Origin: an uncultured Clostridia bacterium
GTDB lineage: Bacteria; Bacillota; Clostridia; Oscillospirales; CAG-272
Assembly (NCBI GenBank): GCA_944393415.1
Contig: CALYAD010000060.1
Location: 1-48,875 of the forward strand
Direction: 5' to 3'
Length of the DNA: 48,875 nt
Shown here in pieces: positions 23,097 to 31,921 of the stretch. The position numbers were made by a program, and so were the translations under genes. The notes under the pieces were generated by a model. It ran no database searches, had not been told where the DNA came from, and saw nothing but the letters and a program-made list of their open reading frames with translations. The stretch's first letter is position 1, and each line of letters starts with the position of its first letter.

Positions 23097-24803
23097 ATGA
23101 CGGGAGAAAAAGAATATTTTGATTTTGACGATATAGGAGCGTGCGCTGAACTCGCGGAATTGCTGTTTCCGGGCGTAAAGGAAAGTCCGGAGGAATGTGA
23201 GGGGCGTTTTCCGGAAAGAAAGCTTCCCGAGGGGGCTAAGGTTACGAGATTCGCGCCCAGTCCGACAGGATTTCTGCATTTCGGGGGACTTTTTCCAACC
23301 ACTGTCGGTGAAAGGCTTGCACACCAGAGCGGGGGAGTATTTATACTGCGCATAGAGGACACTGACGCAAAGCGCGAGGTGGAGGGAGCGGCGGAAAGTC
23401 TGATAAACACGCTTTCGTATTACGGAATAAAATTTGACGAAGGGGTTACGGCTGAAGGGGAAAAGGGTGATTACGGCCCTTACAGACAAAGCATGCGCGC
23501 GGCAATTTACCATGTGTACGCAAAGAAGCTGGTTGCGGAAGGAAAGGCGTATCCATGCTTTAGTACCGACGAAGAGCTGGAAAAACTGAACAGCGCCGAC
23601 AAAAAGGCTGAGCTGAAGGAAAAGGACTGGCATTTTGACGCGGAAGCAGTAAAGCGGGAGCTGCTTGAACGCAGACGCTTTACGCTTGAGGAGGTAAAAA
23701 GCTCGTTAGCGGCGGGCGAGAAATTCGTTCTGCGCATCCGCGCGGACGGAGACTCGGATAAAAAGCATCCTTTTACCGATCTAATAAAGGGAAATATCGA
23801 GGTTCCGGAAAACGACGAGGACTTTGTTCTGCTCAAAAGCGACGGAATACCGACATATCATTTCGCGCACGCGGTTGACGACCATCTCATGAGAATGACG
23901 CATGTTATCAGGGGCGAGGAATGGCTGCCGTCACTGCCGAAGCATATACAGCTTTTCCGCTATCTCGGCTTCAGGCTCCCTAAATACATGCATATAGCGC
24001 AGATAATGAAGCTTGAAAACGGTGCAAAGAAAAAGCTGTCAAAGCGCGATATGGGCGCGAATATGAACGATTATAAGCGTATGGGGTTCGCTCCCGACTG
24101 CGTTATGGAATATGTTATGACGCTTCTGAACTCGAACTATGAGGAGTGGCATATGCAGAACCCGGATAAAAAATACACGGAATTTCCGTTTTCCATAAAA
24201 AAGATGAGTACCTCAGGCTGCCTTTTTGATTTGGCGAAGCTCGAGGATGTTTCTAAAAACGTACTCTCCAAATATACCGCAAAGCAGATTTATGAAGGAG
24301 CTGCAGAGTGGGCAAGAGAGTTTGATCCTGAACTTGCCGCGCTGCTTGAACGTGACCCTGAATACGCCGAAAGGATATTTTCAATAGGTCGCGGAGGGAA
24401 AAAGCCGCGTAAGGATTTCGGCGCGTGGGGAGAGGTCAAAGCGTATATGGGCTTCTTTTACGATGAGCTGTTTGAGGTCACAGAGGCATTGCCGGAGGGT
24501 ACGGACATTACTGATGTTAAGCAGGTGTTAACCGTATTTGCCAAGGAGTACGACCCTGAGGATACACAGGACGTATGGTTTGAGAAGATCAAGGCTGTAG
24601 GCGCTCCGCTCGGATATGCCTCGGATATGAAGGCTTATAAAGCCGCGCCGGAGCAGTATAAAGGCAGTGTTGCCGACGTTTCCGCGTTTCTGAGGCTTGC
24701 AGTGACCGGCAGGCTCAGCTCTCCCGACATGTACGAGGTAATGCGTATAATGGGAAAAGAGCGCGTGGCAGGAAGGCTTTCAGCGTTTGCGGGTAAGCTG
24801 TGA
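23097..24803 (+). CDS. gltX: Glutamyl-tRNA synthetase
   Basis: A class I synthetase of about 568 residues that charges tRNA-Glu (and possibly tRNA-Gln). The HIGH-type signature is HFGG (61-64) within RFAPSPTGFLHFGG, and the KMSKS-type loop is KLSKR (313-317). It carries about 48 residues before the Rossmann fold that ordinary bacterial GluRS (about 480 residues) lacks, a form known in several Clostridia. I choose the ATG at 23097, preceded by GGAAAGGAAGGG; an upstream in-frame start at 23025 has no ribosome binding site. glnS follows after 33 bp, so the two are probably cotranscribed. Confidence 0.93.
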   Translation: MTGEKEYFDFDDIGACAELAELLFPGVKESPEECEGRFPERKLPEGAKVTRFAPSPTGFLHFGGLFPTTVGERLAHQSGGVFILRIEDTDAKREVEGAAESLINTLSYYGIKFDEGVTAEGEKGDYGPYRQSMRAAIYHVYAKKLVAEGKAYPCFSTDEELEKLNSADKKAELKEKDWHFDAEAVKRELLERRRFTLEEVKSSLAAGEKFVLRIRADGDSDKKHPFTDLIKGNIEVPENDEDFVLLKSDGIPTYHFAHAVDDHLMRMTHVIRGEEWLPSLPKHIQLFRYLGFRLPKYMHIAQIMKLENGAKKKLSKRDMGANMNDYKRMGFAPDCVMEYVMTLLNSNYEEWHMQNPDKKYTEFPFSIKKMSTSGCLFDLAKLEDVSKNVLSKYTAKQIYEGAAEWAREFDPELAALLERDPEYAERIFSIGRGGKKPRKDFGAWGEVKAYMGFFYDELFEVTEALPEGTDITDVKQVLTVFAKEYDPEDTQDVWFEKIKAVGAPLGYASDMKAYKAAPEQYKGSVADVSAFLRLAVTGRLSSPDMYEVMRIMGKERVAGRLSAFAGKL

Positions 24804-24836
24804 ATAAATATACCTAAGAAAGGATCGCTTGTTATT

Positions 24837-26492
24837 ATGGAAGAGATCACGTCAAATTTTATACATGAGTTTATTGATGAGGACCTTGAAAAAAATCCGG
24901 GGAAAAAGGTTCATACAAGGTTTCCGCCGGAACCTAACGGTTACCTGCATATCGGTTCGGCAAAGGCGATATGGATAAATTACACTACGGCGAAAAAATA
25001 CGGCGGACTGTTTAATCTGCGTTATGACGATACCAACCCCGCAAAGGAAGATAACGAGTATGTCGAGTCTATATATGAGGACCTGATATGGCTCGGAGCG
25101 GTGCCGGACGGCGGCGTATTCTATGGCTCAGACTATTTTGATAAGTGCTACGAGTTTGCGGTAAAGCTGATAAAGGACGGCAAGGCGTATGTCTGCGACC
25201 TGAGCGCCGACGAGCTGAGGGAGTACCGCGGAACGCTGACGGAGCCCGGAAGAGAGAGTCCGTACAGAAACAGAAGCGTTGAGGAGAACCTTGATCTGTT
25301 TGAGCGGATGAAAAACGGAGAATTTCCGGACGGCTCCAAAACCCTGCGGGCAAAAATCGACATGTCGTCGTCCAATATCAATATGAGAGACCCGGCGATA
25401 TACCGGATCGTGCGTGCCACGCATCATCGTCAGGGCGATAAGTGGTGCATATATCCGCTTTACGATTACGCCCACCCGATACAGGACGCGCTGGAGGGAA
25501 TAACCTATTCGCTGTGTTCGCTCGAGTTTGAAAATCACCGGCCGCTGTATGATTGGGTGGTAAACAATATCGGATTCGCTGAAAAGCCTCAGCAGAGAGA
25601 GTTTGCGCGTCTTAACGTAACCTATACCGTTATGAGCAAGAGATATCTCAGAAAGCTTGTCGAAACGGGACTTGTGGACGGCTGGGACGATCCCCGCATG
25701 CCTACTCTCTGCGCGCTCAGACGCAGAGGATACACCCCCGAATCGATATTCGAATTTATCCGCCGTACCGGAGTCGCGAAAGCGAACAGCCTTGTCGCCA
25801 TTGAACAGCTTGAGTCATGCATACGAGACGAGCTGAATATAAAAGCAGACAGAAGAATAGCGGTGCTTGATCCGCTGAAGATAACGGTAACGAACTATCC
25901 TGAAGCCAAAACGGAATATTTTGAGGTCGCAAATAATCCTCAGTCTGCGGAAGCCGGAACGCGAAAGCTTCCGTTTACACGAGAGATCTTTATCGAAAGA
26001 GAGGATTTTATGGAGGAAGCTCCGCCGAAATTTTTCAGGTTGAAACCGGGAGGCGAGGTGCGTCTTATGGGCGCTTATATTATCAGGTGCGACGAGGTAA
26101 TCAAAAACGAAAGCGGCGAGATAACCGAGCTTCGCTGCAGCGCGGACCTTGAGACCGCAAACGGCAATCCATTAGACGGCAGAAAGATAAAGGGTACTAT
26201 ACACTGGCTTTCGTCGGCAGGCGCGGAAAAATGTACGGTTAAGCTGTATGACAAGCTGTTCACGATCGAAAATACCGGCGATATCCCTGAGGATAAGACA
26301 TATGATGATTTTCTCAATAAGGATTCGGTCATAACGCTTGAGAACTGTCTTATCGAAGAAGCTCTTGTCTACGCGGCGGCGGGCGAAAAATTTCAGTTTG
26401 TACGTACCGGTTATTTTTGCAAGGACACAAAATATGAAAACACCTTCAACCGCATAGTTACGCTTAAGGACGGTTCGGGTAAGAGGGTATGA
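24837..26492 (+). CDS. glnS: Glutaminyl-tRNA synthetase
   Basis: A 551-residue class I synthetase that charges tRNA-Gln directly. HIGH signature HIGS (38-41) in PPEPNGYLHIGSAKAI, KMSKS-type loop VMSKR (265-269), and the C-terminal two-barrel anticodon-binding region beginning near LDPLKITVTNYPEA. Length matches E. coli GlnRS (about 555). AAGAAAGGA precedes the ATG. Directly downstream of gltX and ended by a strong terminator. GlnRS in Firmicutes is generally taken to derive from proteobacterial or eukaryotic lineages by transfer; whether GatCAB also exists cannot be seen here. Confidence 0.96.
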   Translation: MEEITSNFIHEFIDEDLEKNPGKKVHTRFPPEPNGYLHIGSAKAIWINYTTAKKYGGLFNLRYDDTNPAKEDNEYVESIYEDLIWLGAVPDGGVFYGSDYFDKCYEFAVKLIKDGKAYVCDLSADELREYRGTLTEPGRESPYRNRSVEENLDLFERMKNGEFPDGSKTLRAKIDMSSSNINMRDPAIYRIVRATHHRQGDKWCIYPLYDYAHPIQDALEGITYSLCSLEFENHRPLYDWVVNNIGFAEKPQQREFARLNVTYTVMSKRYLRKLVETGLVDGWDDPRMPTLCALRRRGYTPESIFEFIRRTGVAKANSLVAIEQLESCIRDELNIKADRRIAVLDPLKITVTNYPEAKTEYFEVANNPQSAEAGTRKLPFTREIFIEREDFMEEAPPKFFRLKPGGEVRLMGAYIIRCDEVIKNESGEITELRCSADLETANGNPLDGRKIKGTIHWLSSAGAEKCTVKLYDKLFTIENTGDIPEDKTYDDFLNKDSVITLENCLIEEALVYAAAGEKFQFVRTGYFCKDTKYENTFNRIVTLKDGSGKRV

Positions 26493-26499
26493 TCTGATG

Positions 26500-26537
26500 A
26501 GGCTTGTCGCAGCTATTGCGCGGCAAGCCTTGTTATT
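26500..26537 (+). terminator. Terminator of the gltX-glnS unit
   Basis: An 11-bp stem with one wobble (AGGCTTGTCGC / GCGGCAAGCCT, 26500-26530), followed by TGTTATTTTT. Confidence 0.85.
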
Positions 26538-26573
26538 TTTATTTCCGCTCAGAATATTAAAATGGTGATATCA

Positions 26574-27134
26574 ATGATACTTATACAATATCCGATAAAA
26601 AACGGCGATCCGGAAATCGGTAAAAAAATCATCGCTTTGGAAAATACCGCGTGGCCGGAAAGTAAGGAAGAGGAATATTTTCCTTCGGCTCCCGACACAT
26701 ATGTTACCTCTTTTGTTTTAATGGACGACGATAAGGCGATTTGTCATGTTGGGGTAAGAAAAAGTATTCTTCTTCATAAGGAACAAATGTATATGGCGTA
26801 CGGATTAAGCGAAGTTGTGACCCACCCTGATTATCGGAATAAAGGACTGGCTTCTGAAATGATAAAAACGGCGGCTCGGTTTATTATCGGTCAGCATCCT
26901 GATATCAGTATTTTTACATGTAAGAAAGACAAGGTTTCCTTTTATACAAGAGGAGGCTGGGAAGCGGTAAAAGGCGCTTGTTTAGTAGGAGGGACGAAAA
27001 AGAAGCCGTTCCGAAGTGACGCCTTTAACTTGGTAACTATGATGATGTTAATTTCTCCTAATGCGATATCGCATAAAGCCGATTTTGAAAATACGGATAT
27101 AATTATTGAATTAGGGGAAGGTCAGCTTTGGTAA
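26574..27134 (+). CDS. GNAT-family N-acetyltransferase
   Basis: A protein of about 186 residues with the acetyl-CoA binding motif A in EVVTHPDYRNKGLASEMIKTAARF and the preceding beta strand carrying AYGLSE. The substrate is unknown; the form resembles GNATs annotated near aminoglycoside or peptide modification but has no specific match. The start at 26574 is chosen because GGTGAT (26565-26570) is a good Shine-Dalgarno for it, while the ATG at 26562 lies just before that motif. It stands alone between the glnS terminator and the promoter of the CobW gene. Confidence 0.8.
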   Translation: MILIQYPIKNGDPEIGKKIIALENTAWPESKEEEYFPSAPDTYVTSFVLMDDDKAICHVGVRKSILLHKEQMYMAYGLSEVVTHPDYRNKGLASEMIKTAARFIIGQHPDISIFTCKKDKVSFYTRGGWEAVKGACLVGGTKKKPFRSDAFNLVTMMMLISPNAISHKADFENTDIIIELGEGQLW

Positions 27135-27225
27135 CCCAACCTGCTATGTCATAAATAAAATATACTGATATATATTAAATTTATAAATAAATTTAAAAAT
27201 ATTTTGTGTAATATTTTGTTTTTAC

Positions 27226-27254
27226 TTGACATCAACAATTCGGTAGGATATAAT
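27226..27254 (+). promoter_or_regulatory. Promoter of the CobW operon
   Basis: TTGACA (27226-27231), 17 bp, TATAAT (27249-27254), about 68 bp before the start codon. No Zur-like palindrome was evident around it. Confidence 0.85.
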
Positions 27255-27321
27255 ATAATAAGGAAGATATATAAGAAAACGATAATATTCCGAAAAATAA
27301 AGAATTTGGAAGGTGTGTGGA

Positions 27322-28524
27322 ATGACAAAAATAGATATTGTATCAGGGTTTCTCGGAGCCGGTAAGACGACGCTTATAAAAAAGCTTATTAAAGAAGCTT
27401 ATTCAGGTGAGAAGCTGGTGCTTATAGAAAACGAATTCGGAGAAATCGGAATAGACGGAGGGTTTCTTGCGGATGCCGGCATAAATATTACAGAAATGAA
27501 TTCCGGTTGTATATGCTGCAGTCTTGTCGGTGATTTTGGTAAAGCGCTTAATAAGGTGCTTGATGAATTTCATCCTGATCGGATACTTATAGAGCCGTCG
27601 GGCGTCGGAAAGCTATCAGACGTTATCCGCGCGGTTCAGAATATCAAAAGAGACGATGCGGAGCTCAATTCCTTCACAACGGTATGCGACGCCGGAAAGT
27701 GCAGGATGTATATAAAAAATTTTGGCGAATTCTATATAGATCAGGTTGAGCACGCGTCAGCGATCATACTCAGCCATACGTCAGGTATGAGCCAGGAAAA
27801 AATAACAAAAGCGTTTGATATGCTCAGAGAGCTTAACCACGGGGCTGTTATAGTCACTACGCCGTGGGATCAGCTTGACGGTAAGCAGATAGTAGAAGCA
27901 ATGGAGGGGGACAGCTCTCTTAAAAATGAGCTTCAGAAGCTTATCAGCGAGCAGGATGATTTAAGTCGCCATCATGATGATGACGATGAATGCGGACACG
28001 GACACCACCATCATGGCGATGACGATGAGTGCGGATGCGGACATCATCATCACGGCGATGACGATGAGTGCGGATGTGGACATCATCATGACGGCGATGA
28101 CGATGAGTGCGGAAACGGACATCATCATCACGGCGATGACGATGAGTGCGGATGCGGACATCATCATGACGAAGAGCATCATGAGCATCATTATGACGAG
28201 AACGGCGTATGCAGCTGTGGACATCACCATCACCATGCTGACGAGGTATTCAGCAGCTGGGGGGCGGAAACCACGGTACGTTTTTCTGATGATAAAATCA
28301 GAGATATTCTTGAAAGCCTTGAACAGGAGGCTGATTACGGGATGGTGCTTCGCGCCAAAGGTATAGTTATGGCGGACGACGGAGGCTGGATACACTTTGA
28401 TTATGTACCGGGCGAGCCGGATGTTCGCCGTGGCAGCGCTGCTGTTACCGGACGTATTTGCGTCATAGGGTCAGGTATAAACGAAAGTAAGCTGCAGCAG
28501 CTTTTCGGTTTAAATGACAGATAA
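27322..28524 (+). CDS. CobW/P47K-family GTPase with metal-binding His/Asp/Cys repeats
   Basis: A protein of about 400 residues, a G3E GTPase of the COG0523 metallochaperone family, which delivers zinc or other metals in the cytoplasm. Walker A is GFLGAGKT near residue 9, the family CxCC motif is SGCICCS (63-66), and the switch region is IEPSGVGK. About residues 217-306 form a striking tract of 13-residue repeats of the type GDDDECGCGHHHH, then HHEHHYDENGVCSCGHHHHH, which should bind many metal ions. The CobW C-terminal domain follows. The start is the ATG at 27322 (AAGGTG upstream); the frame is open to a GTG at 27313. Followed by a second CobW-like gene, suggesting a metal-handling operon. 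Confidence 0.88.
   Translation: MTKIDIVSGFLGAGKTTLIKKLIKEAYSGEKLVLIENEFGEIGIDGGFLADAGINITEMNSGCICCSLVGDFGKALNKVLDEFHPDRILIEPSGVGKLSDVIRAVQNIKRDDAELNSFTTVCDAGKCRMYIKNFGEFYIDQVEHASAIILSHTSGMSQEKITKAFDMLRELNHGAVIVTTPWDQLDGKQIVEAMEGDSSLKNELQKLISEQDDLSRHHDDDDECGHGHHHHGDDDECGCGHHHHGDDDECGCGHHHDGDDDECGNGHHHHGDDDECGCGHHHDEEHHEHHYDENGVCSCGHHHHHADEVFSSWGAETTVRFSDDKIRDILESLEQEADYGMVLRAKGIVMADDGGWIHFDYVPGEPDVRRGSAAVTGRICVIGSGINESKLQQLFGLNDR
27976..28170 (+). repeat. Five tandem 39-bp units in the CobW gene
   Basis: Five in-frame units of 39 bp (27976, 28015, 28054, 28093, 28132) encode variants of GDDDECGCGHHHH. Unit differences are mostly in the His/Asp ending (HHHH or HHHD) and one CGNG, so the array looks recently expanded and able to change length by slippage. 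Confidence 0.85.
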
Positions 28525-28685
28525 AAAGGGTTTTCTTGCAAACTGATCTGTTAACCGAAAAAGATATTAAATAAGACGAAACGGTTTATAACTTGAAAGC
28601 TGTTTTTGAGTATAGGAATACGGCTGATTGCACGTTTTTGAGCCGCAAAGCGGATTTTGAGCCGCCTACGGCGGCATGGAGATTA

Positions 28686-28758
28686 GCGTGAAAAATATAT
28701 TCATCGCATCAAAATGCAACGCATAAATTTTTTTGCGGAGCAAAGCACAAATTTTTCA
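28686..28758 (+). repeat. GCGTGAAA interspersed repeat, copy C (short form)
   Basis: Begins TTAGCGTGAAAAATATATTC, lacks the GGTTTCAC segment, keeps CGCATAAATTTTTTTGCGGAGCAAA and ends CAAATTTTTCA. It is preceded by a hairpin (GCCGCC-TAC-GGCGGC) plus ATGGAGA, and followed by the tail described separately. Confidence 0.7.
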
Positions 28759-28768
28759 TTTCTGTTAA

Positions 28769-28838
28769 AAACCGAAAAAACGGTTAAAAACCGAAAAAAC
28801 GGTTTTTTTAGCTGCCTGAAGGCAGCATGGGAGATTAT
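28769..28838 (+). promoter_or_regulatory. Repeat tail: terminator-like hairpins and a ribosome binding site
   Basis: Two AACCG-AAAAAA-CGGTT hairpins in a row, the second with a T run, then the hairpin GCTGCC-TGAA-GGCAGC (28811-28826), then GGGAG and the ATG of the CobW-like fusion gene. The same order ends repeat copy G upstream of the ABC ATPase gene at 35986. It looks like a mobile 5'-UTR module with possible attenuation. Confidence 0.6.
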
Positions 28839-28839
28839 T

Positions 28840-29796
28840 ATGGAAATTCCGGTTTACCTTTTTACCGGCTTTCTTGAGTCCGGTAAGACACATATGATAC
28901 ATGAAACTCTGGCGGATAAGCGCTTTCAGAACAAAGAGCGTACTCTTGTCCTGCTTTGTGAGGAAGGCGAGGAGGAGTATGACACAAGCGCATATAAGGG
29001 TAATGTTTTTATAGAAAAAATAGAGCTTCCGAGCGAATTAAACACTGATAACCTGCTTTCTCTTTTCCGAAAGCACAAAGCCGAGCGTGTCATGGTTGAA
29101 TATAACGGAATGTGGATGATAAAATTATTATACGACGCCTTACCGGAGGAATGGTTTGTTTATCAGGAGGTTATGTGCGTAGACTCGACGACGTTTAAAA
29201 CATATAACGCAAATATGAGAAGTCTTATGTATGATAAATTTCAGGGCTGCAGTGTAGTGTTCTATAACAGGTGCACGGATGAGACCGATATAATGGAGCT
29301 GCACTCTGCGGCGCGGGCGGTCAGCCGTAGCGTGGGGATAGTGTACGAGTATACGGACGGAAGAATAAAACAGGACGATATCGAGGATCCGCTACCCTTT
29401 GATCTTGACGCTCCGCTTGTAGAAATAGAGGACAGGGATTATGCTATCTGGTACCGCGACATGGCGGAATCCATGGAAACCGGCGGTAAGAGTCCGAGAT
29501 ATGAGGGAAAGCTGTTTAAGGTCAAAGGCTTTGTTCTTCCGGATAAGTCACTGCCGAAAAATTCCTTCGCCTTCGGAAGGATGGTAATGACCTGCTGTGC
29601 GGAGGATATAAGCTTTCACGGTATGATAGCCGTCTCGGATAAAAATGAGGATTATAAGCAGGGAACATGGCTTATACTGACGGCAAGACTTAATTTTGAA
29701 AAGACAAAGCTTTACAGAGGCTACGGTCCTGTTTTTCATATAATCTCTGCCGAAAAAACAGACGCTCCGGACGACCCGGTTGCGACGTTCCAATGA
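28840..29796 (+). CDS. CobW-type GTPase fused to a TIGR03943/DUF1980-like domain
   Basis: A protein of about 318 residues. The N-terminal half is a CobW-like P-loop GTPase with Walker A GFLESGKT (10-17) and an NR(C)TDE-type base motif (NRCTDETD), but it lacks the CxCC metal motif. The C-terminal 90 residues (YEGKLFKVKGFVLPDKSLPK, FGRMVMTCCAEDISFHGMIA) resemble the soluble domain of TIGR03943/DUF1980 permease-associated proteins, which accompany zinc-regulated genes. The start at 28840 follows GGGAG; a frame open upstream translates the repeat. It lies 315 bp after the His-rich CobW gene on the same strand. A role in metal delivery is inferred, and the fusion appears unusual. Confidence 0.75.
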   Translation: MEIPVYLFTGFLESGKTHMIHETLADKRFQNKERTLVLLCEEGEEEYDTSAYKGNVFIEKIELPSELNTDNLLSLFRKHKAERVMVEYNGMWMIKLLYDALPEEWFVYQEVMCVDSTTFKTYNANMRSLMYDKFQGCSVVFYNRCTDETDIMELHSAARAVSRSVGIVYEYTDGRIKQDDIEDPLPFDLDAPLVEIEDRDYAIWYRDMAESMETGGKSPRYEGKLFKVKGFVLPDKSLPKNSFAFGRMVMTCCAEDISFHGMIAVSDKNEDYKQGTWLILTARLNFEKTKLYRGYGPVFHIISAEKTDAPDDPVATFQ

Positions 29797-29813
29797 ATAT
29801 AACTGAATAAGAT

Positions 29814-29864
29814 GTCCCCCGCCCATTTTAGCGGCGTGCGCCGCTTAATTTTTTCAGTGGGGGA
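29814..29864 (+). terminator. Terminator after the CobW pair
   Basis: A nested hairpin: outer TCCCCC/GGGGGA, inner perfect AGCGGC-GTGC-GCCGCT (29830-29845), followed by TAATTTTTTC. Confidence 0.75.
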
Positions 29865-29991
29865 TACAATTTCACACTGAAAACGTTGAATGACCGGGTT
29901 TAGCCCCTTGTTGAATTTTCAAAGTTAATTCCCGGGAAATATCAATGCTCTTTTATTTAGCTTAATATCAATGTGAAGGGCGGTTGCCGAA

Positions 29992-30669
29992 ATGTATATA
30001 TATGAAACGCATTGCCATACGTCGGAGACATCTAAGTGCGGTGTTTCGGACGGAGCTTCATACGCAAGGTTTTTTAAGAAATTAGGATACAGCGGTTTTT
30101 TTGTCACGGATCATTTCTGGGGCAGCAACGTTGTGGATATGCCGGATGATTGGAGCTGGAAGCAAAAGGTCGATCGTTTCATGCTCGGTTACGAAAACGC
30201 GAAAGCGGAAGGCGAGAGAATAGGGATAAACGTTATGTTCGGTTGGGAGTACGGAGTAGGTCCGACGCATTTTGTAACATATGGTCTCGATAAATACTGG
30301 CTTTATGAAAATCCGGACGCCGTCGGTCTCGGACTGGCGGAATACGCGGATAAAGTGCATGCCGACGGTGGATATATAGTTCACGCGCATCCGTTCAGAG
30401 GAGACGATCCGGTCATGAGCTTTATACCCGATCGCACGGACGCCGTGGAGGTCATAAACGGCGCCCGCGGAAACACGGAGAGAGCAAATGCCTATGCCGG
30501 GATGCTGGGTCTGCCGAAAACCGCAGGTTCGGATATTCATGATATCAATACCAAGCGAATGCTTGCGGGAGTCATATCGAGTCGCGAGATCAGGTCCGTG
30601 CGGGACTATATAGCTGAATTGAGTGCCGGGCGTCTTGAAATTTTTCAGCGGCGGAATATAATATTTTAA
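29992..30669 (+). CDS. PHP-domain phosphoesterase
   Basis: A 225-residue metal-dependent hydrolase of the PHP superfamily. Metal ligands appear in the usual order: ETHCHTSETSKCG, VTDHFWGS, GWEYG, VHAHPFRGDD and AGSDIHD. Such proteins hydrolyse phosphoesters (histidinol phosphate, AMP phosphate, short oligonucleotides) or form part of larger enzymes; this is the stand-alone form. The substrate is not predictable. The ribosome binding site (GGGCGG) is weak and there is no clear promoter. It stands between the CobW terminator and a bidirectional terminator, so it is a single gene. Confidence 0.85.
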   Translation: MYIYETHCHTSETSKCGVSDGASYARFFKKLGYSGFFVTDHFWGSNVVDMPDDWSWKQKVDRFMLGYENAKAEGERIGINVMFGWEYGVGPTHFVTYGLDKYWLYENPDAVGLGLAEYADKVHADGGYIVHAHPFRGDDPVMSFIPDRTDAVEVINGARGNTERANAYAGMLGLPKTAGSDIHDINTKRMLAGVISSREIRSVRDYIAELSAGRLEIFQRRNIIF

Positions 30670-30740
30670 TTAAAATAAGTATGCTTCACCGCACAAGACT
30701 GTAAAAACGGATATTGAAAAATCGGAGATGAGTCAAAAGC

Positions 30741-30774
30741 TAAGGGGGAACTTTTTTGAAAAAGTTCCCCCTTA
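30741..30774. terminator. Bidirectional terminator between the PHP gene and the regulator gene
   Basis: A perfect 17-bp-arm palindrome (TAAGGGGGAACTTTTTT / GAAAAAGTTCCCCCTTA) between two convergent genes. The sequence after it (30775-30850) has CTGAAAG-type stretches like those flanking the MITE ends, but not the same palindrome. Confidence 0.7.
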
Positions 30775-30915
30775 TGAATTCCATTCAAAAACTATTCTGA
30801 AAGGTATACGCCTCGATTAAATCAAATTCAGAAAGGTTTTAGAAAGTTTAATCGGATCCTTTTGGGTCGCGGATACAATTTTAATTAGTCGGAAATTGCT
30901 GTATATCGCGCAAAA

Positions 30916-31602
30916 TCAGTCGCTATTTTCCGTATTATACAGTGGCATACAATACCCTATTCCCATATGTGTCTGTATATAGGGATAGCCTGTCTCGGTA
31001 GTAAGCTTATCGCGTACCGCGGCTACTATTACGCGCAAAGAACGTATCTCTCCTCCGATACAGTCATGCCAAAGCTCATTAAGTATGTCGACATACGGTA
31101 CCACCTTACCGCGATTTTTCGCAAGCAGACAAATAAGCCTATATTCCAGCATGGTTAGATGTACCGGCTTTTCGCCGATGTATACATGGCAGTTTTCAAG
31201 GTCGATCCGCAGCTCACCGTTGTTAAAGATCGCCGGGGCGGCTTCAGAATCACGGACTTTGAGGGTTCGCAGTTCAATCCTGGCGATGAGCTCGTTCATT
31301 TTTACGGGAGAGCATATGAAATCGGAAAGAGGAGGGTTGAGCGGAACGGTTTCCAGATCGGTTTCCTGCAGTATGGCTATAACAGGGGCTTTTGTGAATT
31401 GTACTATCCGACTCATTAATCCGGAAAGGGGAGAGCCGTTGAATTCGTTCCCGCAGAGTATAATATCCGGGGCGAAATGGCAAAGGGTGCTCGGTACCTC
31501 ATTAAAATCCTTGGTAAGCTTAACATAATAGCTTTTTTCAAGCTCGGATCGAATAGCTAAGCAGTTAATGTTTTGACAATTAAAGATCAGTATTCTTTTC
31601 AA
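30916..31602 (-). CDS. OmpR-type DNA-binding regulator with degenerate receiver
   Basis: A 228-residue protein in the two-domain layout of OmpR/KdpE response regulators. The C-terminal winged helix (about 125-225) is intact: LTMLEYRLICLLAKNRGKVV, IRSLRVIVAAVRDKL and YIQTHMGIGYCM. The N-terminal receiver lacks the acidic pair (NCQN in place of DD), the phosphoacceptor aspartate (ILCGNE, a glycine at position 51) and the conserved lysine (CSPVK). It therefore cannot be phosphorylated normally and is an atypical regulator, perhaps controlled by dimerisation or a ligand. No histidine kinase is adjacent. It is transcribed divergently from the 2-hydroxyacid dehydrogenase gene. Confidence 0.85.
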   Translation of the reverse strand: MKRILIFNCQNINCLAIRSELEKSYYVKLTKDFNEVPSTLCHFAPDIILCGNEFNGSPLSGLMSRIVQFTKAPVIAILQETDLETVPLNPPLSDFICSPVKMNELIARIELRTLKVRDSEAAPAIFNNGELRIDLENCHVYIGEKPVHLTMLEYRLICLLAKNRGKVVPYVDILNELWHDCIGGEIRSLRVIVAAVRDKLTTETGYPYIQTHMGIGYCMPLYNTENSD

Positions 31603-31921
31603 ATCAAAAATCCTTTTCAGTTTTATATATTACGGATTTTTTAAATTATACATTATTTATTTATACATGAAAAAGTAAAAATGTAAACGTATTGTAAATA
31701 GTAATATACTGCATTTAAAAATAGTTAAAAATGTGATATAATACAGCCAATTAAACAATGCAGTAAAGCTGATACAAAGTGTTTTAGTTTAGGGAGCGGA
31801 GTTTTAAAGCGCTATTAAAATTGACGATAAACGCCCTTTGCGGACTTACGCGTCGTTGGTATCGGCACAGCTCAAAGCGTACATAAAGCAGTTTCAGCGT
31901 AAGAAAGGAATTGTCATATAT
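31603..31921. promoter_or_regulatory. Divergent intergenic region with AT-rich promoters
   Basis: A 319-bp very AT-rich gap. TATAAT at 31737-31742 (with a poor -35 TTTAAA, 17 bp upstream) can serve the dehydrogenase, and a minus-strand TATAAT near 31644 can serve the regulator. The last 35 bp carry the recurrent leader GCGTAAGAAAGGAATTGTCAT. No terminator or repeat copy is present. Confidence 0.5.

Noticed and set aside
27961..28395. Long open frames on the other strand and frame across the His-rich tract
   Set aside because: They arise from the low-complexity 39-bp repeats and give Met/Ile/Ala-rich nonsense; the COG0523 frame explains the region.
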